From Amycolatopsis arida (GTDB lineage Bacteria > Actinomycetota > Actinomycetes > Mycobacteriales > Pseudonocardiaceae): a DNA stretch of 64,000 nucleotides. A program made the translations under genes and the position numbers. Shown piece by piece: positions 24,666-33,159 of the stretch (position 1 is the stretch's first letter; every line of letters begins with the position of its first letter). Location: contig NZ_FOWW01000003.1 of NCBI RefSeq assembly GCF_900115565.1, positions 496,001-560,000 on the forward strand, given 5' to 3'. Under the pieces are notes generated by a model that made no database searches, was not told the origin of the DNA, and was given only the letters and a program-made list of their open reading frames with translations.

Positions 24666-25504
24666 CGGCGGCCAGGACCCCGGTACGTAGCCCACTCCGC
24701 TCGACCGCGCTGCACGTGCTGCTGGTCGGGGCCAGCGTCGCCGCGGTGTTCCCGGTGGCGTGGGTGGTGCTGACGTCGGTGAAGACCGACCGGGACACCT
24801 GGGCCCGCCCCGGCAGCCTCGGCGCGCTGGGCCTGGAGAACTACCGGCAGGTGCTGGTCGACACGCAGTTCGGGCGGTGGTTCGCGAACTCGTTGATCGT
24901 GGCCGGCGGCACCACGCTGCTGGCGGTGCTCATCGCGGCCACCGCGGGCTACGCGGCGTCACGGATGCGGTTCCCCGGGCACCGGCCGCTGATGTGGATG
25001 TTCCTGGTGGTGCAGATGTTCCCGGCGGCGGTGCTGATCGTGCCGCTGTACAACGTGCTGGCCGACCTGGGTCTGCTGAACACCTACGGCGGGCTGATCC
25101 TCGCGCAGTGCACGGTCGCCGTGCCGTACTGCGCGTGGATGCTCAAGGGGTACTTCGACACCATCCCGGTGTCGATCGACGAGGCCGGCCGGATCGACGG
25201 GCTCAGCCCGTTCGGCACGTTCTGGCGGTTGATCGTGCCGCTGTCCCGGCCGGGGATCGCGGTGACCGTCTTCTACTCGTTCATCACGGCGTGGGGCGAG
25301 GTGGCGTTCGCCAGCGTGTTCATGCAGAGCGAGGACCGCTACCCGCTGCCGGTGGGGATGGCGACCTTCGTCAGCGACTGGACCTCGGAGTGGGGGCTGC
25401 TCACCGCGAGCTCGGTGCTGGTGATGGTGCCGGCGGCGGTGGTGTTCTTCCTCGTCCAGCGCCATCTGGTCGCCGGCCTCACCGCCGGCGGCGTCAAGGG
25501 TTGA
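24662..25504 (+). CDS. Sugar ABC transporter permease (MalG type)
   Basis: 280 residues, six membrane segments. EAA loop IDEAGRIDGLSPFGTFWRLI and the C-terminal SRPGIAVTVFYSFITAWGEV place it in the MalG group. Forms the channel with the MalF-type subunit. No ATP-binding gene is present in the operon, so a shared MsiK/MalK-like ATPase encoded elsewhere must energise it. Confidence 0.92.
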   Translation: MTAARTPVRSPLRSTALHVLLVGASVAAVFPVAWVVLTSVKTDRDTWARPGSLGALGLENYRQVLVDTQFGRWFANSLIVAGGTTLLAVLIAATAGYAASRMRFPGHRPLMWMFLVVQMFPAAVLIVPLYNVLADLGLLNTYGGLILAQCTVAVPYCAWMLKGYFDTIPVSIDEAGRIDGLSPFGTFWRLIVPLSRPGIAVTVFYSFITAWGEVAFASVFMQSEDRYPLPVGMATFVSDWTSEWGLLTASSVLVMVPAAVVFFLVQRHLVAGLTAGGVKG

Positions 25505-25523
25505 GAGCAAGCGAGAGGAATCG

Positions 25524-27119
25524 ATGACACAGCAGTGGTGGCGCGACGCGGTGATCTACCAGGTGTACGTGCGCAGCTTCGCCGACAGCACCGGCAACGG
25601 CATCGGGGACCTCCCCGGGGTGCGCGCCCGCCTCGGCCACATCGCGTCGCTCGGGGTGGACGCCCTGTGGCTGACGCCGTTCTACCCCTCGCCGCAGGCC
25701 GACGGGGGCTACGACGTGGCCGACTACCGGGACGTCGACCCGCTGTTCGGCACGTTGGCCGACATGGAAGGACTGATCGCCGACGCGCACGCGGCCGGGT
25801 TGCGAGTGCTGGTCGACGTGGTGCCGAACCACACCTCCGACCAGCACCCGTGGTTCGCGGCGGCGCTGGCCGAGGGCCCGGGCTGCGCGGCCAGGGAGCG
25901 GTACGTGTTCCGCGACGGGCGCGGGCCGAACGGCGAGCGGCCGCCGAACGACTGGGAGTCGGTGTTCGGCGGACCGGCGTGGACCCGGGTGGCGGACGGG
26001 CAGTGGTACCTGCACCTGTTCGACGCCGCGCAGCCGGACCTGAACTGGGAGAACCCGGAGGTGCGCGCCGAGTTCGAGGACGTCCTGCGGTTCTGGCTGG
26101 ACCGCGGGGTGGACGGGTTCCGGATCGACGTCGCGCACGGGCTGGTCAAGGCACCGGGGCTGCCGGACGTCGGCCGGCCCCGGCAGATCGAGCTCGAGGG
26201 CGTGGCCCCGCTGCCCTACTTCGACCAGGACGGCGTGCACGAGATCTACCGGTCGTGGCGGAAGATCCTCGACTCCTATCCGGGTGGGCGGATCGGGGTG
26301 GCCGAGGCGTGGGTGCCGAACGCGCACCGCCGCGCGCTGTACCTGCGCCGGGACGAGCTGCACCAGGCGTTCAACTTCCACTACGTGAAGGCGGGCTGGT
26401 CGGCCGCGGACTTCCGGCGGGTGGTCGACGAGTCGCTCGCCGCCGTGGCGGAGGTCGACGCGCCGAGCACGTGGGTGCTGTCCAACCACGACATCGAGCG
26501 GCACGTCACCCGGTTCGGCGGCGGGGAGGTGGGGCTGCGCCGGGCGCGGGCGGCGGCGCTGCTCACCTTCGCGCTGCCCGGGTCGGTGTACGTGTACCAG
26601 GGTGAGGAGCTGGGGCTGCCGGAGGTGACCGACCTGCCGGACGAGGTGCTCGTGGACCCGAAGTGGGAGCGGTCCGGGCGCACCGACCGCGGGCGGGACG
26701 GCTGCCGGGTGCCGCTGCCGTGGTCGGGGGAGGCGCCACCGTTCGGGTTCACGACGGGCCCGTCGACGTGGTTGCCGCAGCCGGCGTCGTGGGCGGGGGT
26801 GACCGCCGAGGCGCAGGAGGCCGACCCCGACTCGACGCTGGCGCTGTACCGGGCGGCGCTGCGGCTTCGACGGGGGTTGGGCCCGCGTGGGGAGCTGCGC
26901 TGGCGGGATCTGGGGCCGGACCTGCTGGTGTTCGAGCGGGGGCCCGGGTTCGTGTGCGTGGTCAACTTCGGCTCGTCGGCGGTGCCGGTGCCGGTGGCCG
27001 GCGAGCTAGTGTTGACCAGTGCCCCGCGGAGCGAGTTCGCCGTCGCCGGGGACCACGTGACCATGCCGCCGGACAGCGCTGCCTGGTGGACGACCGCCGC
27101 ACCGGAGAGCACCGCATGA
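25524..27119 (+). CDS. Alpha-glucosidase, glycoside hydrolase family 13
   Basis: 531 residues, cytoplasmic (no signal peptide), typical oligo-alpha-glucosidase length. Conserved GH13 regions in order: DVVPNHTSDQHPWF (region I), DGFRIDVAHGLVK with the nucleophile Asp (II), GVAEAWV with the acid/base Glu (III) and LSNHDIERH with the stabilising Asp (IV). N-terminal WWRDAVIYQVYVRSFADSTG is standard. Would hydrolyse imported maltodextrins or related alpha-glucosides to glucose. ATG at 25524 has GAGAGGAA upstream; overlaps the LacI gene by ATGA. Confidence 0.93.
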   Translation: MTQQWWRDAVIYQVYVRSFADSTGNGIGDLPGVRARLGHIASLGVDALWLTPFYPSPQADGGYDVADYRDVDPLFGTLADMEGLIADAHAAGLRVLVDVVPNHTSDQHPWFAAALAEGPGCAARERYVFRDGRGPNGERPPNDWESVFGGPAWTRVADGQWYLHLFDAAQPDLNWENPEVRAEFEDVLRFWLDRGVDGFRIDVAHGLVKAPGLPDVGRPRQIELEGVAPLPYFDQDGVHEIYRSWRKILDSYPGGRIGVAEAWVPNAHRRALYLRRDELHQAFNFHYVKAGWSAADFRRVVDESLAAVAEVDAPSTWVLSNHDIERHVTRFGGGEVGLRRARAAALLTFALPGSVYVYQGEELGLPEVTDLPDEVLVDPKWERSGRTDRGRDGCRVPLPWSGEAPPFGFTTGPSTWLPQPASWAGVTAEAQEADPDSTLALYRAALRLRRGLGPRGELRWRDLGPDLLVFERGPGFVCVVNFGSSAVPVPVAGELVLTSAPRSEFAVAGDHVTMPPDSAAWWTTAAPESTA

Positions 27120-28156
27120 CCCAGCAGCACGCCGAGCAGGCCGTGCGCCTCGCCGACATCGCCGAGCGGGCGGGGGTGAGCGAGGCGACGGTCAGCAGGG
27201 TGCTGAACGGCAAGGCGGGGGTGGCGGCGGCGACCCGGCAGGCGGTGCTCACCGCGATGGACCTGCTGGGCTACGAGCGGCCGGCGCGGGCGCGGCAGCG
27301 CAGCGCGGGGTTGATCGGGCTCATCATCCCGGAATTGGACAACCCGATCTTCCCGGCGTTCGCGCAGGTGATCGAGCGGACGCTGGCGATGCACGGGTAC
27401 ACGTCGGTGCTGTGCACGCACACGCCGGGCGGGGCGAGCGAGGACGAGTTCGTCGAGGCGCTGACCGGGCGGGGCGTGGCTGGCATCGTGTTCGTGTCCG
27501 GGGCGCACTCCGACACCACCGCCAGCCACGACCGGTACGTGCGGCTGGTCGAGCGGGGGATGCCGATGGTGTTCCTCAACGGGTACGCGCCGGGGGTGCG
27601 GGCGCCGTTCTTCTCGACCGACGACGGCGCGGCGGTGGAGCTGGCGATCGGTCACCTGCGGGAGCTGGGGCACGAGCGGATCGGGTTGGCGGTGGGACCG
27701 GACCGGTTCGTGCCGGCGCAGCGGAAGGCGGCGGCGTTCCGGCGGCTGATGGAGCCGGTGGTGGGGGCCGAGGAGGCCGACCGGCTGGTGGTGCACTCGC
27801 TGTTCTCGGTGGAGGGCGGCCACTCGGCGGGGTGGGCGCTGCTGGAGCGGGGCTGCACGGCGGTGGTGTGCGGGAGCGACCTGATGGCGCTCGGCGCGAT
27901 CCGGGTGGCGCGGCGGCGGGGGCTCGCGGTGCCGAGGGACTTCTCGGTGGTGGGCTTCGACGACTCGCTGCTGATCGCGTTCACCGACCCGCCGCTGACC
28001 ACGATCCGGCAGCCGGTGCCGGCGATGGCGACGGCCGCCGTACGGACTCTGCTGGAGGAGACCCGCGGGGTGGCTCCACCCAGCGGGGAGTACCTGTTCG
28101 CCCCGGAGCTGCTGGTGCGTGGCTCGACCGCGGCCCGCCCGCCCGCACGGGGCTGA
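27116..28156 (+). CDS. LacI-family transcriptional regulator (MalR-like)
   Basis: 346 residues. N-terminal helix-turn-helix RLADIAERAGVSEATVSRVLNGKAGV with hinge; sugar-binding core starts GLIGLIIPELDNPIFPAFAQ and contains VPRDFSVVGFDDSLLIAFTDPPLTTIRQP. Last gene of the maltodextrin operon (ATGA overlap with the glucosidase), so it is co-transcribed with its probable targets and most likely represses the double operator upstream of the binding-protein gene until an inducing sugar binds. Confidence 0.92.
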   Translation: MTQQHAEQAVRLADIAERAGVSEATVSRVLNGKAGVAAATRQAVLTAMDLLGYERPARARQRSAGLIGLIIPELDNPIFPAFAQVIERTLAMHGYTSVLCTHTPGGASEDEFVEALTGRGVAGIVFVSGAHSDTTASHDRYVRLVERGMPMVFLNGYAPGVRAPFFSTDDGAAVELAIGHLRELGHERIGLAVGPDRFVPAQRKAAAFRRLMEPVVGAEEADRLVVHSLFSVEGGHSAGWALLERGCTAVVCGSDLMALGAIRVARRRGLAVPRDFSVVGFDDSLLIAFTDPPLTTIRQPVPAMATAAVRTLLEETRGVAPPSGEYLFAPELLVRGSTAARPPARG

Positions 28157-28224
28157 CGGGCCCGGGTCGCGCCGGATCCGGCGGGCTCGGTGGCCGGGCC
28201 GTTCTCGGGCTCCGGACGGCCTGA

Positions 28225-28509
28225 CTACGCGGCTTCCGTGGCGGAGATCCGGTAACGGGCCACCTGGGCGTCGCGGATCGCGGCGCTCTGTTCCGGTGCC
28301 GGACCCGATCCGCGGAACCGCTCGAGGTGCTCGTCGGAGTCCCACCGCTCGTACACGTTGATCCGGCCGGGTTCGAGCAGATCGGGCGACAGGGCGAAGT
28401 CGAGGCACCCCGGCGCACGGCGAGCCTGCTCCACGACGGCGCGGCATCCGGCCAGGTACCCGTCCCGCTCAGCCGGATCCACCTCGACCCAGCCGGACAC
28501 GGTGATCAT
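28225..28509 (-). CDS. Antibiotic biosynthesis monooxygenase-like (ABM) protein
   Basis: 94 residues, the usual ABM length. ITVSGWVEVDPAERDGYLAG gives the first strand and helix; APGCLDFALSPDLLEPGRIN and VYERWDSDEHLERF are the family core, with the conserved W and E-x-W-x-x-x-x-x-x-x-H pattern. Such small dimeric ferredoxin-fold proteins act as cofactor-free monooxygenases or heme-handling and unknown enzymes. Monocistronic; no operon partner. Confidence 0.85.
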   Translation of the reverse strand: MITVSGWVEVDPAERDGYLAGCRAVVEQARRAPGCLDFALSPDLLEPGRINVYERWDSDEHLERFRGSGPAPEQSAAIRDAQVARYRISATEAA

Positions 28510-28932
28510 GTCGTCCCCTCCCTGCTCACCGGGAGGCTACCGAGCGACACCGACAAGACGGGATCGTCGCCGGCCACGGACACCCCGAGCCGTCGCCGCG
28601 AAGCGCGGATCCGCCCTCACCGTCGGACAGAACTCGTAGGCTCGACCCCCGAGATCGGCCAACCCGACCCCACCCCGGACCGAAATATCGACAAATCCAC
28701 GATTTAGGCCTCTCTAGACCCTCCCCCGCCCTCTCCGGGGGACCGGCCCCGCTTCCAGCCTATCGACTCTCGGGGCGCGGGACGGGGGTCGCGGAAATCT
28801 GTGGATCACTGATGGGTGATGTGGACAACTCGGCCTTGGGCGGGGGTGGTCGGTGGCGCGCTGAGGCTTGATGTGGTATCGAGCGCGGCTTTCGTACGGG
28901 GTCGCCTGGGTGGTTCGGGCCGCGTGGGTGGT
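28510..28932. other. Intergenic stretch containing dispersed element copy B
   Basis: 423 bp without a supported gene. The first 200 bp show no structure I can interpret. The rest holds the dispersed element at 28751-28833 and the 3' flank of the DUF397 gene. Confidence 0.6.
28751..28833 (+). repeat. Dispersed intergenic element, copy B
   Basis: GCTTCCAGCCTATCG, then GCGGAAATCTGTGGATCAC, then GATGTGGACAACTCGG, in the same order and spacing as copy A. TGTGGACAA at 28820-28828 is an exact DnaA-box match; TGTGGATCA at 28800-28808 is a near match. Confidence 0.7.
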
Positions 28933-29262
28933 TCAGCGAAGGTGGTCGAGCAGCGCCACGAAGGACGGCTCGGAGAGGACGAGCAGCGGGCTGGCGTCGC
29001 CAAGCTTGCCGTCCCGCACCGCCCACTGGCCGGTGGCCCGCCCGACCTCCACGCAAGCCTCCCCGCTGTCGCTATGAGAAGGCTTCCGCACGCTTCGCGG
29101 GTCGGGCACCCCCGCGACTTCCACGCAGTTCTCAGCACCATCGCTCTGCGAGGACTTTCGCATGGATCCCGGGCTGGGAACCGGCGCGACTTCGACGCAG
29201 TTCTCGCCACCGCCGCTGTAGGAGGACTTCCGCCAACTGATGCTCTCCAAGACGGGCATCAT
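28933..29262 (-). CDS. DUF397 protein with triplicated motif
   Basis: 109 residues from ATG 29262, which has AGGAGG 10 bases upstream. DUF397 proteins normally hold one WRKSSYSGxxxxCVEVA motif in about 60 residues. Here three 24-residue copies follow each other: RKSSYSGGGENCVEVAPVPS, RKSSQSDGAENCVEVAGVPD and RKPSHSDSGEACVEVGRATG, then one normal C-terminal part (VRDGKLGDASPLLVLSEPSF). It begins just after the XRE regulator stop. DUF397 proteins are encoded beside XRE regulators of the Scr1/WhiJ type and are thought to modulate them. The internal triplication looks like an in-frame 72-bp expansion. Confidence 0.88.
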   Translation of the reverse strand: MMPVLESISWRKSSYSGGGENCVEVAPVPSPGSMRKSSQSDGAENCVEVAGVPDPRSVRKPSHSDSGEACVEVGRATGQWAVRDGKLGDASPLLVLSEPSFVALLDHLR

Positions 29263-29278
29263 CGGCGGCGACCTCCTA

Positions 29279-30112
29279 CTACAACTCGGCGATCCTCCGG
29301 ACAACCAGGTCGATCGTCTGCCGCTCGCTCAGCGCGGCTACCCGTAGTTTGTCATACGCCAGGTTGTAGGCGCGGGTGTGTTCTCGCCCCAGGTAGTCCG
29401 AGCCGGTCAGGCTCTCGACGTAGACGATGCCGGGCCTACCTTCGAAGAGATTGACGATGGTGAAAGCCACACCGTGGGAGGCGTGAGCACCTCCATCGAA
29501 GGGGATCACCTGCACGGTGATGTTCGGCCGAGCCGCCAACTCTTTCACCCGCTCCAACTGCTTGCGCAGCACCTTCGGACCGCCGATTTGCCGGTACAAC
29601 GCGGCTTCGTCGAGAACGAGCCAGAGCCGAGCCTCGCCAGACAAGAAGCGCTCGGCACGCGCGGCTCGCTCCTCGGCCATCCGGTCCAGCTCGGCTGGCG
29701 AGAACATCACCGCCTCCGCCAACAGCGCGTAGGCATAGTCGTACGTCTGCAACGTTCCGGGAATGACGTCGATGTTGAAGATCTTCACCTCGTGGGCTGC
29801 GGCCAGGAGGTTGACGTACTTGACCGCCCAGTCGGGCACCCGCGCCGGCGGTAGCCTGCGCCGCGCCTCGACCGCGAGCTCCCGCAGCCGGCCGGCGCGG
29901 TCGTCCACGATCCCGTAGACCTTGATCGCCTTGGCCAGGTCCTTGTCGGTCACCTTGGCGTCACCCTGCTCGATCTTGGACAACTTGCCCGCATACCAGC
30001 CGAGCGCCTTCGTCGCGTCGGCCGTGGAGAGGCCCGCCGCCTCGCGGGCGTCGCGCAGCTCCGCGCCGAGAAGGATCCGCTGGACGACAGGGCCGGGGTC
30101 AGTGCCACTCAT
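29279..30112 (-). CDS. XRE-family regulator with DUF5753 domain (Scr1/WhiJ-like)
   Basis: 277 residues from ATG 30112; ATG 30151 is a possible longer start. N-terminal helix-turn-helix at about 13-70 (LRDAREAAGLSTADATKALG, then KLSKIEQGDAKV), followed by the DUF5753 ligand-binding-like region with FNIDVIPGTLQTYDYAYALL, LVLDEAALYRQIGG and QVIPFDGGAHASHGVAFTIV. Paired with the DUF397 gene immediately downstream, the standard actinomycete arrangement linked to development or antibiotic control. The divergent gap to the next gene holds a palindrome it may bind. Confidence 0.92.
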   Translation of the reverse strand: MSGTDPGPVVQRILLGAELRDAREAAGLSTADATKALGWYAGKLSKIEQGDAKVTDKDLAKAIKVYGIVDDRAGRLRELAVEARRRLPPARVPDWAVKYVNLLAAAHEVKIFNIDVIPGTLQTYDYAYALLAEAVMFSPAELDRMAEERAARAERFLSGEARLWLVLDEAALYRQIGGPKVLRKQLERVKELAARPNITVQVIPFDGGAHASHGVAFTIVNLFEGRPGIVYVESLTGSDYLGREHTRAYNLAYDKLRVAALSERQTIDLVVRRIAEL

Positions 30113-30169
30113 GCGGCCATCTTCCCGCAAGTTGGATCGGGCATGCGTCATCCTATTGGGTGGATGTGT

Positions 30170-30186
30170 AACTAGAAATTCTAGTT
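30170..30186. promoter_or_regulatory. 17-bp AT-rich palindrome between divergent genes
   Basis: AACTAGAAATTCTAGTT is a perfect inverted repeat (8-bp arms, central A) in an otherwise GC-rich genome. It lies 58 bp upstream of the XRE start and 14 bp upstream of the ATG at 30200, so it could cover the start site of the rightward transcript. Likely operator of the XRE regulator (inference). Confidence 0.65.
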
Positions 30187-30199
30187 TAGATTTCTTCCC

Positions 30200-30550
30200 A
30201 TGGACGACGAGAGCCAGGGACACCTCGCTGCGATCGCGCGAACCTGCCAGCGCGGGTTCCGGTTCGTGCATCTGCGCCGGAACGGCGAGGTGGCCGCGAT
30301 CCACGGGCAGCGCTGGCGAGCCGGTGCCGTGGACACCTACCTGGTACTGGGTCCGGACGAGGCCGTGGGCGCGCGGTACCGCGCGGAGGACTACGGCATG
30401 GCCGGCCGCGCCCCGCTGTGGCAGACCACCGGCTCCGTCGCCGACGTGATCGCCGAGCTGCTCGCCCTGCCGCCGCACGGCGCGCCGGGTGCGCCCCGGC
30501 TGGCCGTCCGCCCGGCCAGCGCGCTGTGGATTCCGGGGAGGGTGTTGTGA
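30200..30550 (+). CDS. Hypothetical protein divergent from XRE regulator
   Basis: 116 residues: MDDESQGHLAAIARTCQRGF, then FVHLRRNGEVAAIHGQRWRA, VDTYLVLGPDEAVGARYRAE and DVIAELLALPPHG. A small alpha/beta-looking soluble protein; no family named with confidence. No ribosome binding site is visible, so a leaderless transcript starting near the palindrome is possible. Overlaps the next gene by GTGA. Probably under direct control of the divergent XRE regulator. Confidence 0.75.
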   Translation: MDDESQGHLAAIARTCQRGFRFVHLRRNGEVAAIHGQRWRAGAVDTYLVLGPDEAVGARYRAEDYGMAGRAPLWQTTGSVADVIAELLALPPHGAPGAPRLAVRPASALWIPGRVL

Positions 30551-31107
30551 GGGTGGTCGTGCTGGTCGGCGCGCTGGCCGTCGTGCTGTCGGGTTGCGGC
30601 GGCGAGGAAGCGCCGCGGGCGTCGGGCCCGCCCAGCATGCCGCCACCGAGCACGCAACGACCGGTCGGAGAGCTGGACCGGCTGCCGAACCTGGCCTCGG
30701 TGCTCACCGCCGACCGGGTGACCGAACTGCTCGGCGGGCCGGCTCGCCCCCTCTCCAGCCCGCGGAGCACCCCGCACTCGCTGCGGCTGGCGGTGTGCAA
30801 TCCGGACTTCACCGCGACGCTCACGCTGTCCGCCGACGCGGTGCGGTCGGCTGGCGGGTCGTCGGTGGACCTGGCCGGGCGGATGTTCCGGGACGGGCTG
30901 ATCCCGCCGGAGCGGTTCCGGGCGGTGAGCGTCCGCGGCGCGGACGAGGCGGCGCTGAAGCTCGAGGAGGGCGCGGTCCGGGTCACCACCCGGACGGGCA
31001 ATGTGCTGATCGACCTCCGGCACGTCGGCGACGCACCGGCCGAGGCCCTGCGGGACCGGGTGGTCCGGCTGGCCACCGACCTGGTCGCGCTGCTCCCGAG
31101 GAGCTGA
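30547..31107 (+). CDS. Small lipoprotein of unknown function
   Basis: 186 residues from GTG 30547 (GTGA overlap with the preceding stop). Short signal peptide with lipobox (VVLSGCGG), a proline-rich linker, then a domain with NLASVLTADRVTELLGG and LAVCNPDFTATLTLSADAVR that recalls DUF3558-like lipoproteins, but the cysteine pattern is different. Probably anchored outside the membrane. Confidence 0.8.
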   Translation: MRVVVLVGALAVVLSGCGGEEAPRASGPPSMPPPSTQRPVGELDRLPNLASVLTADRVTELLGGPARPLSSPRSTPHSLRLAVCNPDFTATLTLSADAVRSAGGSSVDLAGRMFRDGLIPPERFRAVSVRGADEAALKLEEGAVRVTTRTGNVLIDLRHVGDAPAEALRDRVVRLATDLVALLPRS

Positions 31108-31112
31108 CCGTG

Positions 31113-31853
31113 CTACCGGTCGCGCAGCTCCGCCTCCAACCGGCGCAGCCGGTCCGCGATGTCCTGCTCGGTCGCCCCGGCGACGGTGAGCCACCCCGCG
31201 CCGTCCACGCCGCCGACGAGACGACCGTGTTCCGTGTCGATCCAGAACGGCGGTCTGCTGGTGAGCCGCCGGGTGCCGGCGGAGTCGCGGACGGCGGCGT
31301 AGAGGTGGCCGACGTGTACGCGCGGCGCGGTGAGCCAGCGGACGATCTGCCGCGCGTCGCGGGCGCTGCCGCCGTCGGACGGGGACTCGCCGGCCCGCAA
31401 CGCCTCGTAGTCCGCCGCGGCGCAGGACATCGAGTGCACCCGCGCGGGCGGGGTGTCCGGCAGCTGGCGGGCGAGGACCTCGGGGGCGCGCTCCGGTTCG
31501 GCTGGCCAGAGGAAGAGGGTGTCGTCGTTGGCGATGGCGAGCACCCCCTCCCTGCCGCTGCGGGCGGTACGCACGGTGATGTTGGTGCCGTTGATGCTGG
31601 CCCAGGTGAAGTACTCGGTGCCGGGGCGTTGCAGAACCTGCACGGTGTCGAGGAAGTCGGCGGTGATCCGGCCGCGTTGGGCGAGGCCGAGCTTCTCCAG
31701 CTCGGCGTTGGCGTCCTCGCGCAGCCGCCGGCGCTCGTCGGGCGGGTACCACTTCTCCCCGCCGGCGAGCGTGATGTGTGGTTCGCCGAGGTTGTGCTCC
31801 TCCAGCATCGCCTTGTACGTGCGGAGGCTGATCTCGACGTGGTCGTGCAGCAT
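31113..31853 (-). CDS. EspG-family ESX secretion-associated chaperone
   Basis: 246 residues. Pattern of EspG proteins: a central beta-sheet with helices, seen in HVEISLRTYKAMLEEHNLGE, LIRRGRI-like GLAQRGRITADFLDTVQVLQ, FTWASINGTNITVRTARSGR and a C-terminal helix (TEQDIADRLRRLEAELRDR). EspG binds PPE proteins in the cytoplasm before export through a type VII (ESX) system. Last gene of the minus-strand cluster, 39 bp after the PPE gene, with GGAGGGGG before the ATG. Confidence 0.85.
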   Translation of the reverse strand: MLHDHVEISLRTYKAMLEEHNLGEPHITLAGGEKWYPPDERRRLREDANAELEKLGLAQRGRITADFLDTVQVLQRPGTEYFTWASINGTNITVRTARSGREGVLAIANDDTLFLWPAEPERAPEVLARQLPDTPPARVHSMSCAAADYEALRAGESPSDGGSARDARQIVRWLTAPRVHVGHLYAAVRDSAGTRRLTSRPPFWIDTEHGRLVGGVDGAGWLTVAGATEQDIADRLRRLEAELRDR

Positions 31854-31892
31854 GTCCCCCCTCCACCGACCCGCTACCGGGTCGAGCCGTGC

Positions 31893-33158
31893 TCAGCCCC
31901 CGATCGTGGGTGGCGTGGTCTTGCCGAGCTGGCCGCGAAAGACCTGCTCCGGGTCCTCGCCGGGCACCTGGATCTTGCGCTGGTGCTCCTCGTCCTCCGC
32001 GCCCTTGCCGCGACCTCCCCCGGCCGCGCCCATCGGGGCACCCATCGGAGCGCCGCCGCGGCCGGTCGCACCCGGTGCGCCCGCGGCGCCCGGACGGGCG
32101 GCACCGGGTTCGCCGGGCATCCCCACGCCGGAGCCGCGGCCGGGGGCGGGCGGGGCGCCGGGTGCTCCTGGATTGCCGCCGATCGGGCCGAAGCCGCGAC
32201 CGGGCGCGGCACCGTACCCACCGCCACCCGCGCGTGGCGCGCCACCGGTCGGGCCGTACCCGCCGGTGCGCGGACCGGGCGAGGTGCCCGTGCCACCACC
32301 GGTCGGTCCGTACCCGGGGCCGAAGCCGGGGTTCGGGCGCGGCGGGGGAGTGCCTCCCTGGCCGGGAGGCGGCCGGTAGCCGGTGCCACCGCCCGGGGTG
32401 CGTGGCGGCGGCGCGGTCCGCGACGGGGCGGTGGCGTCGCCGGGCTGCCGGGTCGGCGAGGTCCAAGTGGCGGCCGGCGCCTGCGGTTGCGGGGTTGGCG
32501 CGGGGGCGTTGACCTGCGGCGGAGGCGCGACGGCACCACCCGTGCCGCCACGGTAGCCGCTCGTGGTGGTCGGGCCGTCGTAGGCACTGCCACCACGCAC
32601 GTTCGGCGAGGTGCCACCGGGGTGGTCGACGGAACTGGCCGGTGTGGTCGTGTCGACGCTGCCGCCGGGCGCGAGGCCGGCCGGTTGGTAGTCGAAGGCC
32701 AGCCGGGAGCGATTGGCCTCGGTGGCCGCGGAGTAGGCCTCGTACCGCGCGATGTTGTTCTGGTTGTCCGCCACCCACCGCGTGGCCACCTCGACCGGAT
32801 TGCCGAGCACCACGTCGTTGAAGTCGAACTGCGGACGCTCGGTCTCGAGCGGGCGCAACGCACCACGGGTCTCGTGGAAGGCCGAGTTCTGCTCGTACAT
32901 CGACTCCCGCGCGGCCTGCAGCTTCGCGGCCGCGTCGACACTGGTCTCGATCAGCGGAACGAGCCCGGCGGAGGCGGACTCCGCACCGCCGCCCTTCCAG
33001 AACTGGAGCAGCTCCATCTGCCCGCGCCCGAGCGTAACCGCCATCTGCTGGTGGGTGACCTCCAACCGGTGCGAGGCCTGCTGTGCGGCGTCGAGCTTCT
33101 CCGTGGTCGCGGCGTTGGCGTTCATGAGCCAGAAGATCTCCGCACCCGAGTAGGCCAT
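31893..33158 (-). CDS. PPE-domain protein with Gly/Pro-rich tail
   Basis: 421 residues. The first 170 residues are the helical PPE-type part (AEIFWLMNANAATTEKLDAA, then LLQFWKGGGAESASAG with a W-x-G turn). Residues 180-385 are a Gly/Pro/Ala-rich low-complexity region with short repeats (GGYGPTGG, GAPMGAPMG), and the end EHQRKIQVPGEDPEQVF resembles the conserved C-terminus of similar Pseudonocardiales proteins. Probable type VII substrate, in an operon with its EspG chaperone. ATG 33158 follows AAGGAGGTG and lies one base after the lipoprotein stop. Confidence 0.85.
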   Translation of the reverse strand: MAYSGAEIFWLMNANAATTEKLDAAQQASHRLEVTHQQMAVTLGRGQMELLQFWKGGGAESASAGLVPLIETSVDAAAKLQAARESMYEQNSAFHETRGALRPLETERPQFDFNDVVLGNPVEVATRWVADNQNNIARYEAYSAATEANRSRLAFDYQPAGLAPGGSVDTTTPASSVDHPGGTSPNVRGGSAYDGPTTTSGYRGGTGGAVAPPPQVNAPAPTPQPQAPAATWTSPTRQPGDATAPSRTAPPPRTPGGGTGYRPPPGQGGTPPPRPNPGFGPGYGPTGGGTGTSPGPRTGGYGPTGGAPRAGGGGYGAAPGRGFGPIGGNPGAPGAPPAPGRGSGVGMPGEPGAARPGAAGAPGATGRGGAPMGAPMGAAGGGRGKGAEDEEHQRKIQVPGEDPEQVFRGQLGKTTPPTIGG

Positions 33159-33159
33159 G

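Noticed and set aside
28555-28740. Possible small gene after the ABM gene
   Set aside because: Only short frames without start signal or codon bias; nothing supportable.
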